Assembly (NCBI RefSeq): GCF_900155385.1
Contig: NZ_LT699745.1
Coordinates: 711,720 to 775,719 of the forward strand
Reading direction: 5' to 3'
Length of the DNA: 64,000 bases
From: Vreelandella massiliensis
GTDB taxonomy: Bacteria > Pseudomonadota > Gammaproteobacteria > Pseudomonadales > Halomonadaceae
Numbering within the stretch: the first letter of the stretch is position 1; every line of letters starts with the position of its first letter. Shown here in pieces: positions 1 to 8,662 of the stretch. The position numbers and the translations under genes are program-made. Below the pieces are notes generated by a model, which was not told where the DNA came from, did no database searches, and saw only the letters and a program-made list of their open reading frames with translations.

Positions 1-690
1 GTGGTTTTCTGAGTATTTACGCGATCAAAGCGTCGAAGCCAACCCTCATGTAGGTAGGTTCACTGCTGACGATAATATTCTCGATGTCGTAAACGATATG
101 CGCCAGGTACTTGAGGTTCCTACTCATCCCGATAGGGGGGACTGGGAAAGCTATTATCGTCGCTTGATCCGTAAAATCGAGGATGCCGGAATACTGGTCA
201 TGCGACAGAGCTTCATTCGGCACCACAGCCGTCCTTTGTCTGTTCAAGAGTTCCGAGGCTTCGCGATTTTTGACTCTCTTGCTCCTGTCATCTTCATCAA
301 CCAGGCGGATGCACCGGCTGCACGGCTTTTCACACTAATTCATGAGCTGGCCCATATCTGGATTGGCAAAAGCGGCGTATCCGATGCCAGCCCTGATACC
401 CACAGAAAGGAAGAAGTCTTTTGTAATGCCGTTGCGGCTGAGTTCTTGGTCCCGGAGAAAGAGTTTCTGTCTCTCTGGCAGCACGCTGATAATTGGAGGG
501 ACAACTTACCAGTACTGGAAGCCCACTTCTGCGTCAGCACCTGGGTAGTCGCAAGACGAGCGCTTAGTCTCGGAAAGATCAGCCGTGAAGACTATCGTGA
601 CTACGTCGAGACGCTTCAGCGTCAGTACCGAAACCGTGAAAAAAGTGCGGGCGGACCGACTTACTACCGAACACGAAAGGGTCAGATCAG

Positions 691-699
691 TGAAACGTT
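691..699. repeat. Left copy of 9-bp target site duplication (TGAAACGTT)
   Basis: TGAAACGTT directly abuts the left inverted repeat of the IS256-family element and is repeated exactly at 2083-2091. A duplication of 8-9 bp is usual for this family, and a perfect pair suggests a recent insertion. Confidence 0.93.
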
Positions 700-2082
700 G
701 AGTTATGGTCAAGTCTGGTGTACAGCGGTCAAGCGGCGTTGCTGTCTGATTGATCGGTTAAAGGCTCACCATCCTGGAACTTCACGTTATTCACGACGAG
801 TTCCAGTTTGTTGAACCCGGCTATCCGCTTCCAGCGCTTCTGAGCGCTCTGAAGCAGCTTAAACACCATCGCCAAGGTCGTTGCCCTAGAACCGCAATTC
901 CGGCTGCGTTTGCTCCGCAGGCGAACCGTAGCGAAGGTCGATTCGATCGGATTGGTTGTACGAATATGCAACCAGTGCTCTGCCGGATAGTCGTAGAACG
1001 CCAGCAGCGCCTCCCGATCCTTCACCAAGCACGCCATGGCGTTGGGGTACTTGGTGTCAAAGCGTTTCACGGTGCGATCAAACGCCTTGTGTGCTTTGTC
1101 GCGTGTCTCGGCCATCCATATCTCGTGCAGGTCAGCCTTGACCTTGCGCTGCACGGATTTCGGCAGTTTGTTCAGTACGTTAGCCGTCTTAGGTACCCAG
1201 CAACGCTGGTGATCCGTTTCCGGGTAGAGCTTGCTCAACGCCGCCCAGAACCCCATGGCACCGTCGCCGATCGCAAGCTTGGGGGCATGGGTGAGTCCGC
1301 GTTCCCGTAGTCCCGTGAGCAGCTCTACCCAGCTGGCTTCCGACTCCCGTCGTCCATCTTCGACGGCAACCAGCTCTTTACGGCCATGCTCGGTCACACC
1401 GATGATCACCAGCAGGCACAGGCTGTCATCCATGCGCACCTTGCTGTAGATACCGTCGACCCACCAATAGACATAGCGCTGCTCTGATAGGTCGCGTTTC
1501 TGCCAGTCAGCATGCTCGTCCTCCCACTGCTTCTTAAGCCGGGACACGGTGTTCGCCGAAAGGCCTTTGGCCTGATCACCCAGCAGCGCGGCCAGTGCCT
1601 CTTGGTAGTCGCCGGTGGAGATTCCCTTCAGGTAGAGCCAGGGGATCAACTCCTCGATACTGCGGGTTCGCTTCAAATAGGGCGGTAGCAGGCTGCTGTT
1701 AAAGCAAGCGCCATGGCCGCTGCGGTCCCGTACCTTGGGTACTTGCACGCTAACATCACCGATGCCTGTCTGGATCGTGCGCTCGGGCAAGTGGCCGTTG
1801 CGGACCACGGCACGACGCCCATCCTCCAGCGTCTTGTCGGCGTATTGCTCCAGAAACGTCGTTAGCTCCGCCTCCACGGCCTTGGCGATTAAGTCTCGGG
1901 CTCCCTGGCGTAGCAGCTCATGCAGCGGGTCCGTGATGTCGTTGTCTGGCTGTGTCACGGCTTGGAGGGTAGAATCAGTCATGGCGTATCCACTTTTGTT
2001 GGTTGAGATCTTGGTCGTGATCAATCAACAGGATACGCCACCCTTCCTACTTCCTCCCATACACCAGAATCGAGCTTAACTC
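700..2082 (-). mobile_element. Complete IS256-family insertion sequence, 1383 bp
   Basis: The element is bounded by imperfect inverted repeats. The left end reads GAGTTATGGTCAAGTCTGG and the inward reading of the right end is GAGTTAAGCTCGATTCTGG; about 19 of the outer 23 positions match. A perfect 9-bp target duplication flanks it. One uninterrupted transposase gene fills it on the minus strand. All parts look intact, so it may still transpose. It interrupts the ImmA/IrrE-type gene. Confidence 0.93.
729..1982 (-). CDS. IS256-family (Mutator-type) transposase
   Basis: The 417-residue protein has the length and layout of IS256 transposases, which move the element through a circular intermediate using a DDE catalytic domain. 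Candidate acidic residues are the Asp in WWVDGIYSKVR, the Asp in AIGDGAMGFW and the Glu in TTNPIESTFATVR. The N-terminal part, with EAELTTFLEQYADK, YLKGISTGDYQEALAALLG and SANTVSRLKKQWEDE, is the family's DNA-binding region. I chose the ATG giving MTDSTLQAV because an upstream in-frame ATG at 2024 would add 14 unrelated residues close to the terminal repeat. The frame has no internal stop. Its orientation is opposite to the host gene. Confidence 0.93.
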   Translation of the reverse strand: MTDSTLQAVTQPDNDITDPLHELLRQGARDLIAKAVEAELTTFLEQYADKTLEDGRRAVVRNGHLPERTIQTGIGDVSVQVPKVRDRSGHGACFNSSLLPPYLKRTRSIEELIPWLYLKGISTGDYQEALAALLGDQAKGLSANTVSRLKKQWEDEHADWQKRDLSEQRYVYWWVDGIYSKVRMDDSLCLLVIIGVTEHGRKELVAVEDGRRESEASWVELLTGLRERGLTHAPKLAIGDGAMGFWAALSKLYPETDHQRCWVPKTANVLNKLPKSVQRKVKADLHEIWMAETRDKAHKAFDRTVKRFDTKYPNAMACLVKDREALLAFYDYPAEHWLHIRTTNPIESTFATVRLRSKRSRNCGSRATTLAMVFKLLQSAQKRWKRIAGFNKLELVVNNVKFQDGEPLTDQSDSNAA

Positions 2083-2091
2083 TGAAACGTT
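2083..2091. repeat. Right copy of 9-bp target site duplication (TGAAACGTT)
   Basis: This matches 691-699 exactly and follows directly after the right inverted repeat of the element. Joining 699 to 2092 restores the host reading frame. Confidence 0.93.
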
Positions 2092-2205
2092 CTCTCGGGC
2101 CTTGGTTAGTGAAGCACTGAGTGGCCGTGTTCTACTTCGCGATGCAGGTAACTTGTTAAGCATGAAACCCAATCGCATACCGGAGTACGCCAAGGAACTG
2201 GGGGT

Positions 2206-2700
2206 ATGATGTATTTGCTGGATGCAAACACCTACATTCAAGCCAAAAAACTGCATTATCAGATGGGCTTCTGCCCAGCGTATTGGTCATGGCTAGACCT
2301 GCAGTACAAAAATTCCTTGCTTGCGAGTATCCAAACTGTTCACGAAGAACTCGCTGATGGTGACGATGAGCTTTCAGAGTGGGTTAAAGACCGAAAAGAG
2401 CACTTTCTACCTGTATCCCGGGATGAGATTCAGGATCAATTTTCCCACGTTGCTCAATATGTGGCAGAGCTTAAAGGCAAAAAGCCGGAGTTCGTTGCCG
2501 AGTTTCTAGCCAAGGCAGACCCGTGGCTGGTGGCAACAGCGGCCGTTATCGGCGGAACCGTCGTGACACACGAAGTACCGGTGCCAGAGAACAGCGCCAA
2601 AGTTAAGATCCCCAATATTTGTGGCGCATTTGGTGTGCCCTACATCATCACATTCCAGCTTTTGAACCGCCTCGACGCCAAATTTGTTCTTGGCCAATAA
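2206..2700 (+). CDS. DUF4411-family protein (PIN-like, putative toxin or nuclease)
   Basis: The 164-residue protein starts MMYLLDANTYIQAKK, the typical N-terminus of DUF4411 proteins, which are related to PIN-domain nucleases; the Asp of LLDAN would be the first metal ligand. Later acidic positions include the ELADGDDELSEWVK segment and the Asp of AKADPWLVATAA, where a PIN fold carries further ligands. A second ATG at 2209 fits the usual family start equally well. The first ATG overlaps the TGA of the interrupted ImmA/IrrE gene, so expression was coupled to it. DUF4411 genes are often found directly downstream of ImmA/IrrE-type genes. The role as toxin or defence effector is inference; no substrate is known to me. 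With its partner disrupted, its present expression is uncertain. Confidence 0.85.
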   Translation: MMYLLDANTYIQAKKLHYQMGFCPAYWSWLDLQYKNSLLASIQTVHEELADGDDELSEWVKDRKEHFLPVSRDEIQDQFSHVAQYVAELKGKKPEFVAEFLAKADPWLVATAAVIGGTVVTHEVPVPENSAKVKIPNICGAFGVPYIITFQLLNRLDAKFVLGQ

Positions 2701-2812
2701 GCCTACCAGTAGCAATAACCCGGTGGCCGAGACCCAGGGCCGCTTTCCAATCACTGCCTGGCTCTCGATCTCGATGCTGATTTTTATTGGTTGCCGTGGA
2801 TAACCTTTTTTA

Positions 2813-2830
2813 TCACTTCCCGATACAGAA
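2813..2830 (-). other. Attachment-site-like 18-mer at the mnmE 3' end
   Basis: Read on the minus strand these bases are TTCTGTATCGGGAAGTGA, encoding the FCIGK terminus of MnmE plus the stop. The same gene end (trmE/thdF) is the known chromosomal target of SGI1-type integrative elements, whose site is very similar. The accessory module at 1-2700 lies immediately beyond it. No integrase is visible within the window, so the link to an element is inference. Confidence 0.5.
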
Positions 2831-4198
2831 GCTGCCAAAAATCTCGCCGAGCAGGTCGTCGGCGCTGAATTCGCCGGTAATCTCGCCGAGGGCTTGTTGG
2901 GCGTCGCGCAGGTCTTCGGCGAGGAGTTCACCGGCGCCGAAGCCGTCTAACTGCGTGCGGCCGGCTTCGAGTGCGGCGTGTGCTCGGTCGAGCGCATCCA
3001 AGTGCCGGCGGCGGGCGGAAAAGCGCCCCTCGGTGGTCGCGGAGAAGCCCATGATCTCTTTGAGGTGCGCTTTTAGCTTATCCACACCCTCTCCGGTTTT
3101 GGCCGAGAGGCGCAGCGTCGGATGGGTTGTGGATAAGTCAATCCCCGCGCTTTCCTGGCTGGTATCGATCTTATTGCGCACCAGCGTTAGCCGCGCGCGG
3201 TCGGGTAGGCGCTCGACAAACTCGGGCCAGATTGCCATCGGGTCGGTGGCTTCCGTCGTCGACGCATCGACCAGCAGCAGCACACGGTCGGCCTTTTCGA
3301 TTTCCGCCCAGGCCCGGGCCACGCCGATTTTCTCTACCGCGTCCGGCGTATCGCGAAGCCCGGCGGTATCAATGATGTGCAGCGGCATCCCATCGATATG
3401 AATATGCTCGCGGAGTACGTCGCGGGTGGTGCCGGCAATGTCGGTCACAATGGCGGTTTCCTGCTCGGTGAGCGCGTTTAACAGGCTTGATTTACCCGCG
3501 TTGGGGCGCCCGGCGATCACCACGTTCATGCCCTCACGCATGAGCGCCCCCTGACCGGCGGCGGCGCGCACTTGGGCAAGATCCTGCTCCACACCGTTGA
3601 GCATTTCAGCAACCCGGCCATCGGCAAGAAAATCGATCTCTTCTTCGGGGAAGTCGATCGCCGCTTCCACGTAGATGCGTAGCTCAATCAGCCGTTGCAC
3701 CAGCGCATGAACCCGCTGGGAGAACTCCCCCTGCAGCGAGCGCACGGCGTTCTCCGCGGCGGCGCGCGAGGTGGCATCAATCAGGTCCGCGATCGCCTCG
3801 GCTTGCGCCAGGTCGAGCTTGTCGTTCAGGAAGGCGCGTTCGGAGAACTCACCAGGCCGTGCCAGGCGTGCGCCGAGCTGCACGCAGCGCTCAAGCAGCA
3901 GGTCCATGATCACCGGGCCGCCGTGTCCATGGAGCTCAAGCACGTCCTCGCCGGTGAACGAATTCGGCCCGGCAAAGAAGAGCGCGATACCTTCGTCGAT
4001 AATCTCGCTCTGCCCGTTAAACGGGCCGTAATGGGCATATCGCGGCCGCGGGCAGTGGCCGATGATCGCCTCGGCAAACCGGCGGCTATCGGGGCCTGAG
4101 AGGCGAATAATCCCCACGCCGCCGCGCCCCGGGGGCGTGGCAAGCGCGGCGATGGTGTCAGGGGTGTAAAGAGGGGGAGTATAGAGTGGTTCTGCCAT
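2813..4198 (-). CDS. mnmE: tRNA modification GTPase MnmE (TrmE)
   Basis: MnmE works with MnmG to install carboxymethylaminomethyl groups on the wobble uridine of certain tRNAs. The 461-residue protein has the N-terminal tetrahydrofolate-binding domain, the P-loop GRPNAGKS at about residues 230-237, a TAGTTRD switch, DTAG at about 277-280, an NKID base-recognition motif, and the invariant C-terminal FCIGK whose Cys is needed for modification. I place the start at MAEPLYTP; an upstream in-frame ATG at 4237 would add 13 unlikely residues. It lies downstream of yidC on the same strand, as in many gammaproteobacteria. The usual following genes (mnmG, rsmG, parA, parB) are not seen; the accessory module follows instead. 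Confidence 0.97.
   Translation of the reverse strand: MAEPLYTPPLYTPDTIAALATPPGRGGVGIIRLSGPDSRRFAEAIIGHCPRPRYAHYGPFNGQSEIIDEGIALFFAGPNSFTGEDVLELHGHGGPVIMDLLLERCVQLGARLARPGEFSERAFLNDKLDLAQAEAIADLIDATSRAAAENAVRSLQGEFSQRVHALVQRLIELRIYVEAAIDFPEEEIDFLADGRVAEMLNGVEQDLAQVRAAAGQGALMREGMNVVIAGRPNAGKSSLLNALTEQETAIVTDIAGTTRDVLREHIHIDGMPLHIIDTAGLRDTPDAVEKIGVARAWAEIEKADRVLLLVDASTTEATDPMAIWPEFVERLPDRARLTLVRNKIDTSQESAGIDLSTTHPTLRLSAKTGEGVDKLKAHLKEIMGFSATTEGRFSARRRHLDALDRAHAALEAGRTQLDGFGAGELLAEDLRDAQQALGEITGEFSADDLLGEIFGSFCIGK
3078..3136. promoter_or_regulatory. Pair of perfect DnaA boxes inside mnmE
   Basis: TTATCCACA lies at 3078-3086 and its complement TGTGGATAA at 3128-3136, in opposite orientation and about 50 bp apart. 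A one-mismatch box, CGTGGATAA, lies at 2795-2803 just past the gene. They are 3.7 kb from oriC. They may bind DnaA away from the origin or be chance matches. Confidence 0.4.
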
Positions 4199-4247
4199 GG
4201 TGCTTCCCGTGTTTTTCACTGCATTGTGATTTCCCATGCGTTAAAAC

Positions 4248-4275
4248 GCCAGACCCCCGCGCAAGGCGGGGGTCT
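4248..4275 (-). terminator. Strong hairpin between yidC and mnmE
   Basis: Ten-base arms AGACCCCCGC (4251-4260) and GCGGGGGTCT (4266-4275) flank a 5-base loop. On the minus strand the stem is followed by GGCGTTTTAAC, a short U run set back by a few bases. It could end or attenuate yidC transcription before mnmE. Confidence 0.55.
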
Positions 4276-4313
4276 GAAACGGCGATTGCCATTAGCGTAA
4301 GCGAGGTGCATGG

Positions 4314-5999
4314 CTACTTGGTTCGCTTGCCTTTCCCTACGCTGGGGTCATTCTCAATCTGGCGGGTAATAAAGTACTGCTGCGCCACCGAGATAATGTT
4401 GTTGACCACCCAGTAGATCACCAGACCCGCCGGGAACCACAGGAAGAAGAAGGTGAAGATAATGGGCAGCATCTTCATGATCTTCGCCTGCATCGGGTCG
4501 GGCGGTGTCGGGTTGAGCAACTGCTGCACGAACATCGACGCGCCCATTAGGATCGGCAAAATGAAGTACGGATCCTTCACTGACAGATCCTGAATCCAGA
4601 ACATGAACGGCGCATGGCGCAATTCCACGGACTCCAGCAGCATCCAGTAGAGGGCGATGAAGACCGGCATCTGAACCAGAATGGGGAGACAGCCGCCTAG
4701 CGGGTTGATCTTCTCCTTCTGGTAGAACTTCATCATCTCTTGCGACATCTTCTGGCGGTCGTCGCCGTACTGCTCTTTGAGGCGCTGCATCTCGGGGCCG
4801 AGTTTGCGCATCCGTGCCATCGACTTATAGGCCTTGGCCGAGAGCGGGAAGAGCGCCAGTTTGACCAGCACGGTCAGCAGCACGATCGACCAGCCCCAGT
4901 TACCCACCACGTCGTGGATCTTATCCAGCAACCAGAACAGCGGGTTGGCAATGAACCACAGCCAGCCGTAATCCACGGTGAGCTTGAGGTTGGGGGCCAC
5001 TTGCTCGAGGTGATCCTGTACCTTGGGCCCCATGTAGAGCGTCGCGCCCAGGGTGGTTTCACCTTCGGGGGAGACCTGCTGAATCGGGCCGGCAAAGGCC
5101 GCTACGTTGCGATTGCGTGAATCCGTGGTCGCATAGTAGAGGTTCTGCTGATTTTGCGGGGGTGCCCAGGCTGAGACGAAGTAGTGCTGAATGATCGCTA
5201 CCCAGCCGCCTTGTGCTTCGCGGTTGGAGAAGTTGCCGTTTTGAATGGTTTCAAAATCGACCTTTTGGTAGCGCTCCTCTGGCGTTGAATACGCCGCGCC
5301 CAGATAGGAGTTCATGCCCAGCGCCACGCCGCTTGAGGGGTCAGCGCTATTATCGCGTGCCAACTGACCAATAAAGCGGGCGCTGACCGGCTCTTCGGTG
5401 TTGTTGGCGAGATAGTAGCTGACATCAACCGCGTAGCTGCCGCGCTCGAACGTCAGGCGCTTGGTCACGTCAACGCCGTTCACACTGGCGCTGAGATCAA
5501 CGGTTAGCTGCTCTTCATCGTCGCCTAGAACGTACGCGGTGCTCTCGGGTGAGAATGCGATACGGCTGGCCTGGTCATTTAGCTGCAGGCCTGAGCGGGC
5601 GACATAGCTGCGTGTGTCGTTATCGGAGAGCAGCACGTAGTTGCGCTCTGAGTTGAGGCGCAATTTATGCTGCGGCAAGGCGGCATAAAGAATATCGCCA
5701 CCGAAAGGATCGATACGCACGTCAAGCACGTCAGTGGTGACGGCGATAAAGTCGCGGCTGTCGGTCTCGCTTTCGCCAGCCGCCATGCCGTCGTCGATAT
5801 TGCCTTGCGAAGAGGCGCTCGAAGGCACGCTAAGCCCGCCGTTATCTTGCGTCTCGTCAGGGGTCGAGCCGTTTTGCTGAGATACCTCCGCGGAGGAGGG
5901 CATATCAACCGGTTGACCGTAGTCCTGATTCCATTGAACAACCAGGAGATAGGCCAAAACGGCCAATGGAATCAGTAGAATAAGTCGTTTTACGTCCAT
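4314..5999 (-). CDS. yidC: Membrane protein insertase YidC
   Basis: YidC inserts and folds inner membrane proteins, alone or with SecYEG. The 561-residue protein begins MDVKRLILLIPLAVLAYLLV, a first membrane segment. A large periplasmic domain rich in acidic and polar residues follows to about residue 340, then the conserved membrane core: GWSIVLLTVLVKLALFPL, the cytoplasmic hairpin with KMSQEMMKFYQKEKINPLGGCLP, and the last helices ending WVVNNIISVAQQYFI. An in-frame upstream ATG at 6068 would add 23 polar residues and is unlikely. In the usual order a small yidD gene sits between rnpA and yidC, but here only 117 bp separate them and none encodes YidD. Confidence 0.97.
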   Translation of the reverse strand: MDVKRLILLIPLAVLAYLLVVQWNQDYGQPVDMPSSAEVSQQNGSTPDETQDNGGLSVPSSASSQGNIDDGMAAGESETDSRDFIAVTTDVLDVRIDPFGGDILYAALPQHKLRLNSERNYVLLSDNDTRSYVARSGLQLNDQASRIAFSPESTAYVLGDDEEQLTVDLSASVNGVDVTKRLTFERGSYAVDVSYYLANNTEEPVSARFIGQLARDNSADPSSGVALGMNSYLGAAYSTPEERYQKVDFETIQNGNFSNREAQGGWVAIIQHYFVSAWAPPQNQQNLYYATTDSRNRNVAAFAGPIQQVSPEGETTLGATLYMGPKVQDHLEQVAPNLKLTVDYGWLWFIANPLFWLLDKIHDVVGNWGWSIVLLTVLVKLALFPLSAKAYKSMARMRKLGPEMQRLKEQYGDDRQKMSQEMMKFYQKEKINPLGGCLPILVQMPVFIALYWMLLESVELRHAPFMFWIQDLSVKDPYFILPILMGASMFVQQLLNPTPPDPMQAKIMKMLPIIFTFFFLWFPAGLVIYWVVNNIISVAQQYFITRQIENDPSVGKGKRTK

Positions 6000-6068
6000 G
6001 AGGGTTCTGCCCGCTGGGTGGTGAACATGCTGATGGCGCAGGGTGATTTTACTCGACCTATGACACAC

Positions 6069-6090
6069 AAAAGCCTGCCAAGCGGCAGGC
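6069..6090 (-). terminator. Rho-independent terminator after rnpA
   Basis: On the minus strand GCCTGCC (6090-6084), loop GCTT and GGCAGGC (6079-6073) are followed by TTTTGTG. It lies between the rnpA stop at 6117 and the yidC start at 5999, and probably separates rpmH-rnpA from yidC. Confidence 0.7.
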
Positions 6091-6116
6091 CGAGGTCGAG
6101 CGGTAAGGCGTGTGCG

Positions 6117-6488
6117 TCAAGCGTCACGTTGCGCTTCGCGCTGCAGTCGTTTCCACATGCCGTGTAGCTGGCGATGTAACGTCTCGTTGTCGAGTTCATG
6201 CACGCCCCGCCGTGCCAATACCACGATATCAACCGCGGGTAACTGGTGCTGGCGTAAGCGAATCGATTCTCGTACAAGCCGTTTGAAACGGTTGCGTTGC
6301 ACGGCAAGCTTCACATTTTTTTTGCTAACGACAAGTCCAAGGCGGGGATGCCCGTGAGTATTCCAGCGCGCTAGCGCCATCATACCTTTGCCATGAACTT
6401 TAAGATCAGCGTGTTCGAAAACATGACGGAAATCCCCGGCGCTAAGCAGACGCAGGCACCGAGGATAGCCTTGACGGAGCACACGCAA
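6117..6488 (-). CDS. rnpA: Ribonuclease P protein component
   Basis: This protein joins the RNase P RNA to mature tRNA 5' ends. The 123-residue basic protein contains the signature RNRFKRLVRESIR and the preceding LGLVVSKKNVKLAVQ strand, as expected. The start gives MRVLRQGYPRCLRLLSAGDF; the central cleft sequence SAGDFRHVFEHADL is typical of the family. It lies 7 bp after rpmH on the same strand, the near-universal rpmH-rnpA pair, and is probably transcribed with it from the oriC side. Confidence 0.96.
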   Translation of the reverse strand: MRVLRQGYPRCLRLLSAGDFRHVFEHADLKVHGKGMMALARWNTHGHPRLGLVVSKKNVKLAVQRNRFKRLVRESIRLRQHQLPAVDIVVLARRGVHELDNETLHRQLHGMWKRLQREAQRDA

Positions 6489-6495
6489 TCCGAAA

Positions 6496-6630
6496 TCAGG
6501 CGCTCAGACGCTTGCGGCCTTTGGCACGGCGGCGTGAGATCACGGCACGGCCGTTTTTGGTCGCCATACGAGCACGGAAGCCATGCGCGCGCTTGCGCTT
6601 TAGAACGCTGGGTTGAAAAGTGCGTTTCAT
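6496..6630 (-). CDS. rpmH: 50S ribosomal protein L34
   Basis: The 44-residue, strongly basic protein starts [19 protein letters not shown] and ends [10 protein letters not shown], matching L34 along its whole length. L34 is a small protein of the large ribosomal subunit that binds 23S rRNA. The gene opens the leftward rpmH-rnpA unit, 7 bp ahead of rnpA, and marks the left edge of the origin region, as in many bacteria. Its promoter must lie in the oriC intergenic region at 6631-6760, but I cannot fix it. Confidence 0.98.
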   Translation of the reverse strand: MKRTFQPSVLKRKRAHGFRARMATKNGRAVISRRRAKGRKRLSA

Positions 6631-6739
6631 AACTCGTTATTCCCACGTGGTTTTTGGACGGAATGTCGATTTAAAAGACCTAAACCAGCAAGGCACTGGC
6701 CTAGGGGGATCCAATTCAAGACCGGAAATTGTAGAGCCT

Positions 6740-7140
6740 TACTAGGTTAGGTGCAATTTTTTTGTGGCGTGACCGCGTGGGTATCGACCGTTATCAGCGC
6801 CACGCTACGCGACAAGACTCTTTAATAACAATAATAGTATTACTTAAATGATGTTGTTATTAATAGTGGGGATAAAAATTGTGGATAAGTGATTTAAGTA
6901 TTTTATTAACAACACCCTATGCGTTTAAAAAAGGTGGGGATAAGCGGTGGTTTAGACGGGGTATAGCTGTGAGTAAACGGTGCAGTCGCGTGGATAAATA
7001 GGCGGTGGTAAGAGTTGTACCCCGTTTATCCGCCGCGCGTTGAGCATTCGATAAGAGGGTTATCCACAGCTGATATTTAGCCGCGCCCTGTGTGGATAAC
7101 TGGCTTTTGGGGCGCTACAATACCCGGCCGTTTTCAACCG
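6740..7140. other. oriC: Chromosomal replication origin, oriC
   Basis: The 522-bp rpmH-dnaA gap holds three perfect DnaA boxes: TGTGGATAA at 6880-6888 and 7091-7099, and TTATCCACA at 7060-7068. One-mismatch versions lie at 6867-6875 and 6935-6943 (TGGGGATAA) and 6989-6997 (CGTGGATAA). AT-rich candidate unwinding stretches cover 6820-6866 and 6889-6930. Location, box cluster and AT-rich flank together fit the origin of gammaproteobacteria with the rpmH-dnaA arrangement. The promoters of rpmH and dnaA must also lie here. The exact limits are my estimate. Confidence 0.88.
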
Positions 7141-7152
7141 AAGGTGAGTTGA

Positions 7153-8619
7153 GTGTCTCTCGCGCTATGGCAACAGTGTCTGGACTATCTACAGGACGAG
7201 CTGAATTCACAGCAGTTCAATACCTGGATACGTCCCCTCCAAGCAGAGGAGGGGGAGTCCAACGAGCTGCGCTTGTTGGCGCCCAATCGCTTTGTACGCG
7301 ACTGGGTGAGCGATAAGTACGCCAAGCGTATTAGCGAACTGATGCGCGAGCTTGCACCGACCAAACCCCCTAAAGTGAGCTTGACGGTGGGGAGTCGCCG
7401 CGCGGCCGCGCCGTCTCCCCAGCCAAGGGAGTTGGGCAACCCAGTGTCGGCATCGCCCGCCAAACCTTCGGCCCCGGCCGTTAGCACGCCGCCACGCGGC
7501 GACATTGCCGATGAGCGTGAGATCGATCAGCTGCGCGAGGAGACGCCAGCAAAACGCCCCAATGAGCGTCAGGTTCAGGTCGAAGGCAGCCTTAAGCACA
7601 ACAGCGGCTTGAACCCCAATTTCACCTTCGAAACCTTCGTGGAGGGTAAATCAAACCAGCTGGCCAGGGCCGCCTCACGCCAGGTATCGGAGAACCCCGG
7701 CGGGGCCTATAATCCGCTTTTCCTATACGGCGGCGTGGGGCTGGGTAAAACCCACCTGATGCACGCGGTGGGTAATGCGCTGGCGACCCGGCGGGAGAAC
7801 GCGCGCGTGGTGTATCTGCACTCTGAGCGCTTTGTCGCGGATATGGTGAAAGCCCTTCAGCTCAATGCGATTAACGATTTTAAGCGCTTTTACCGCAGTG
7901 TTGATGCGCTACTGATTGATGACATTCAGTTTTTCGCCGGCAAGGAGCGCTCTCAGGAAGAGTTTTTCCATACTTTCAACGCGCTGCTTGAGGGTGGTCA
8001 GCAGATGATACTGACCTCGGACCGCTACCCAAAAGAGATTAGCGGCGTTGAGGAGCGGTTAAAGTCTCGCTTCGGGTGGGGGCTCACTGTCGCCATTGAG
8101 CCGCCCGAGCTTGAGACCCGCGTGGCCATTTTGATGAAAAAGGCCGATCAGTCCAAAGTCGACCTGCCCCACGATGCGGCCTTTTTTATCGCCCAAAAGA
8201 TCCGCTCCAACGTGCGCGAACTGGAGGGGGCTTTAAAGAAAGTGATCGCCGACTCTCACTTTATGGGCAAGCCGATCACCCAGGATTTTATCCGTGAATC
8301 GTTAAAAGATTTGCTCGCGCTACAGGATAAGCAGGTCGGCGTGGATAATATTCAGCGCACCGTGGCGGAGTATTACAAAATTAAAGTGGCGGATTTGCTC
8401 TCCAAACGGCGTTCGCGCTCGGTCGCCCGCCCTCGGCAAGTGGCGATGGCGTTAGCCAAGGAGCTTACCAACCACAGCCTGCCGGAAATTGGCGACGCCT
8501 TTGGCGGGCGCGATCACACGACGGTATTGCACGCTTGTCGTAAGGTAAAAGCCTTACAAGAAGAGAGCGCGGATATTCGTGAGGATTACAAGAATTTGCT
8601 GCGCTTATTGACCAGCTAG
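7153..8619 (+). CDS. dnaA: Chromosomal replication initiator protein DnaA
   Basis: DnaA binds DnaA boxes and melts oriC. The 488-residue protein has the N-terminal DnaB-interaction domain (residues 1-80), a variable linker rich in Pro and Ala (about 85-145), the AAA+ domain with Walker A GGVGLGKT at 193-200 and Walker B LLIDDIQF near 253-260, and the C-terminal signature [15 protein letters not shown] for box recognition. The start is GTG at 7153, giving [14 protein letters not shown], with AAGGTGAG just upstream as ribosome site. It heads the dnaA-dnaN-recF-gyrB series. Boxes at 7060 and 7091 lie within 100 bp of the start and may mediate autoregulation. Confidence 0.98.
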   Translation: MSLALWQQCLDYLQDELNSQQFNTWIRPLQAEEGESNELRLLAPNRFVRDWVSDKYAKRISELMRELAPTKPPKVSLTVGSRRAAAPSPQPRELGNPVSASPAKPSAPAVSTPPRGDIADEREIDQLREETPAKRPNERQVQVEGSLKHNSGLNPNFTFETFVEGKSNQLARAASRQVSENPGGAYNPLFLYGGVGLGKTHLMHAVGNALATRRENARVVYLHSERFVADMVKALQLNAINDFKRFYRSVDALLIDDIQFFAGKERSQEEFFHTFNALLEGGQQMILTSDRYPKEISGVEERLKSRFGWGLTVAIEPPELETRVAILMKKADQSKVDLPHDAAFFIAQKIRSNVRELEGALKKVIADSHFMGKPITQDFIRESLKDLLALQDKQVGVDNIQRTVAEYYKIKVADLLSKRRSRSVARPRQVAMALAKELTNHSLPEIGDAFGGRDHTTVLHACRKVKALQEESADIREDYKNLLRLLTS

Positions 8620-8662
8620 CGTATTGACTCGCTAACGACCGACTAATTTTTTTGGAGCGTTG

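Larger units (their letters stand above)
2..2209 (+). pseudogene. ImmA/IrrE-family metallopeptidase, split by an IS256-family element and cut by the window edge
   Basis: The reading frame is open from the first bases of the window, so the true start and any N-terminal DNA-binding domain lie outside it. The zinc-peptidase motif HELAH is encoded at 341-355, and a conserved EVFCNAVAAEFLVP stretch follows, as in ImmA/IrrE proteins. The frame runs into the insertion sequence at 700. If the element and one copy of its 9-bp target duplication are removed, the frame continues exactly from 699 to 2092 and reads ETFSRALVSEALSG through to LGV and a TGA at 2207-2209. With the element present, translation instead ends at 814 after about 38 foreign residues. 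The catalytic motif is intact, so a truncated protein could retain some activity. Family members cleave repressors or regulators, often beside a toxin or defence partner. The stop overlaps the start of the downstream DUF4411 gene, so the pair was translationally coupled. Confidence 0.88.

Noticed and set aside
5990..6307. Minus-strand frame of 105 codons between rnpA and yidC as a YidD candidate
   Set aside because: It overlaps rnpA in another frame and lacks the YidD Cys-containing and basic motifs; it is a shadow of rnpA.
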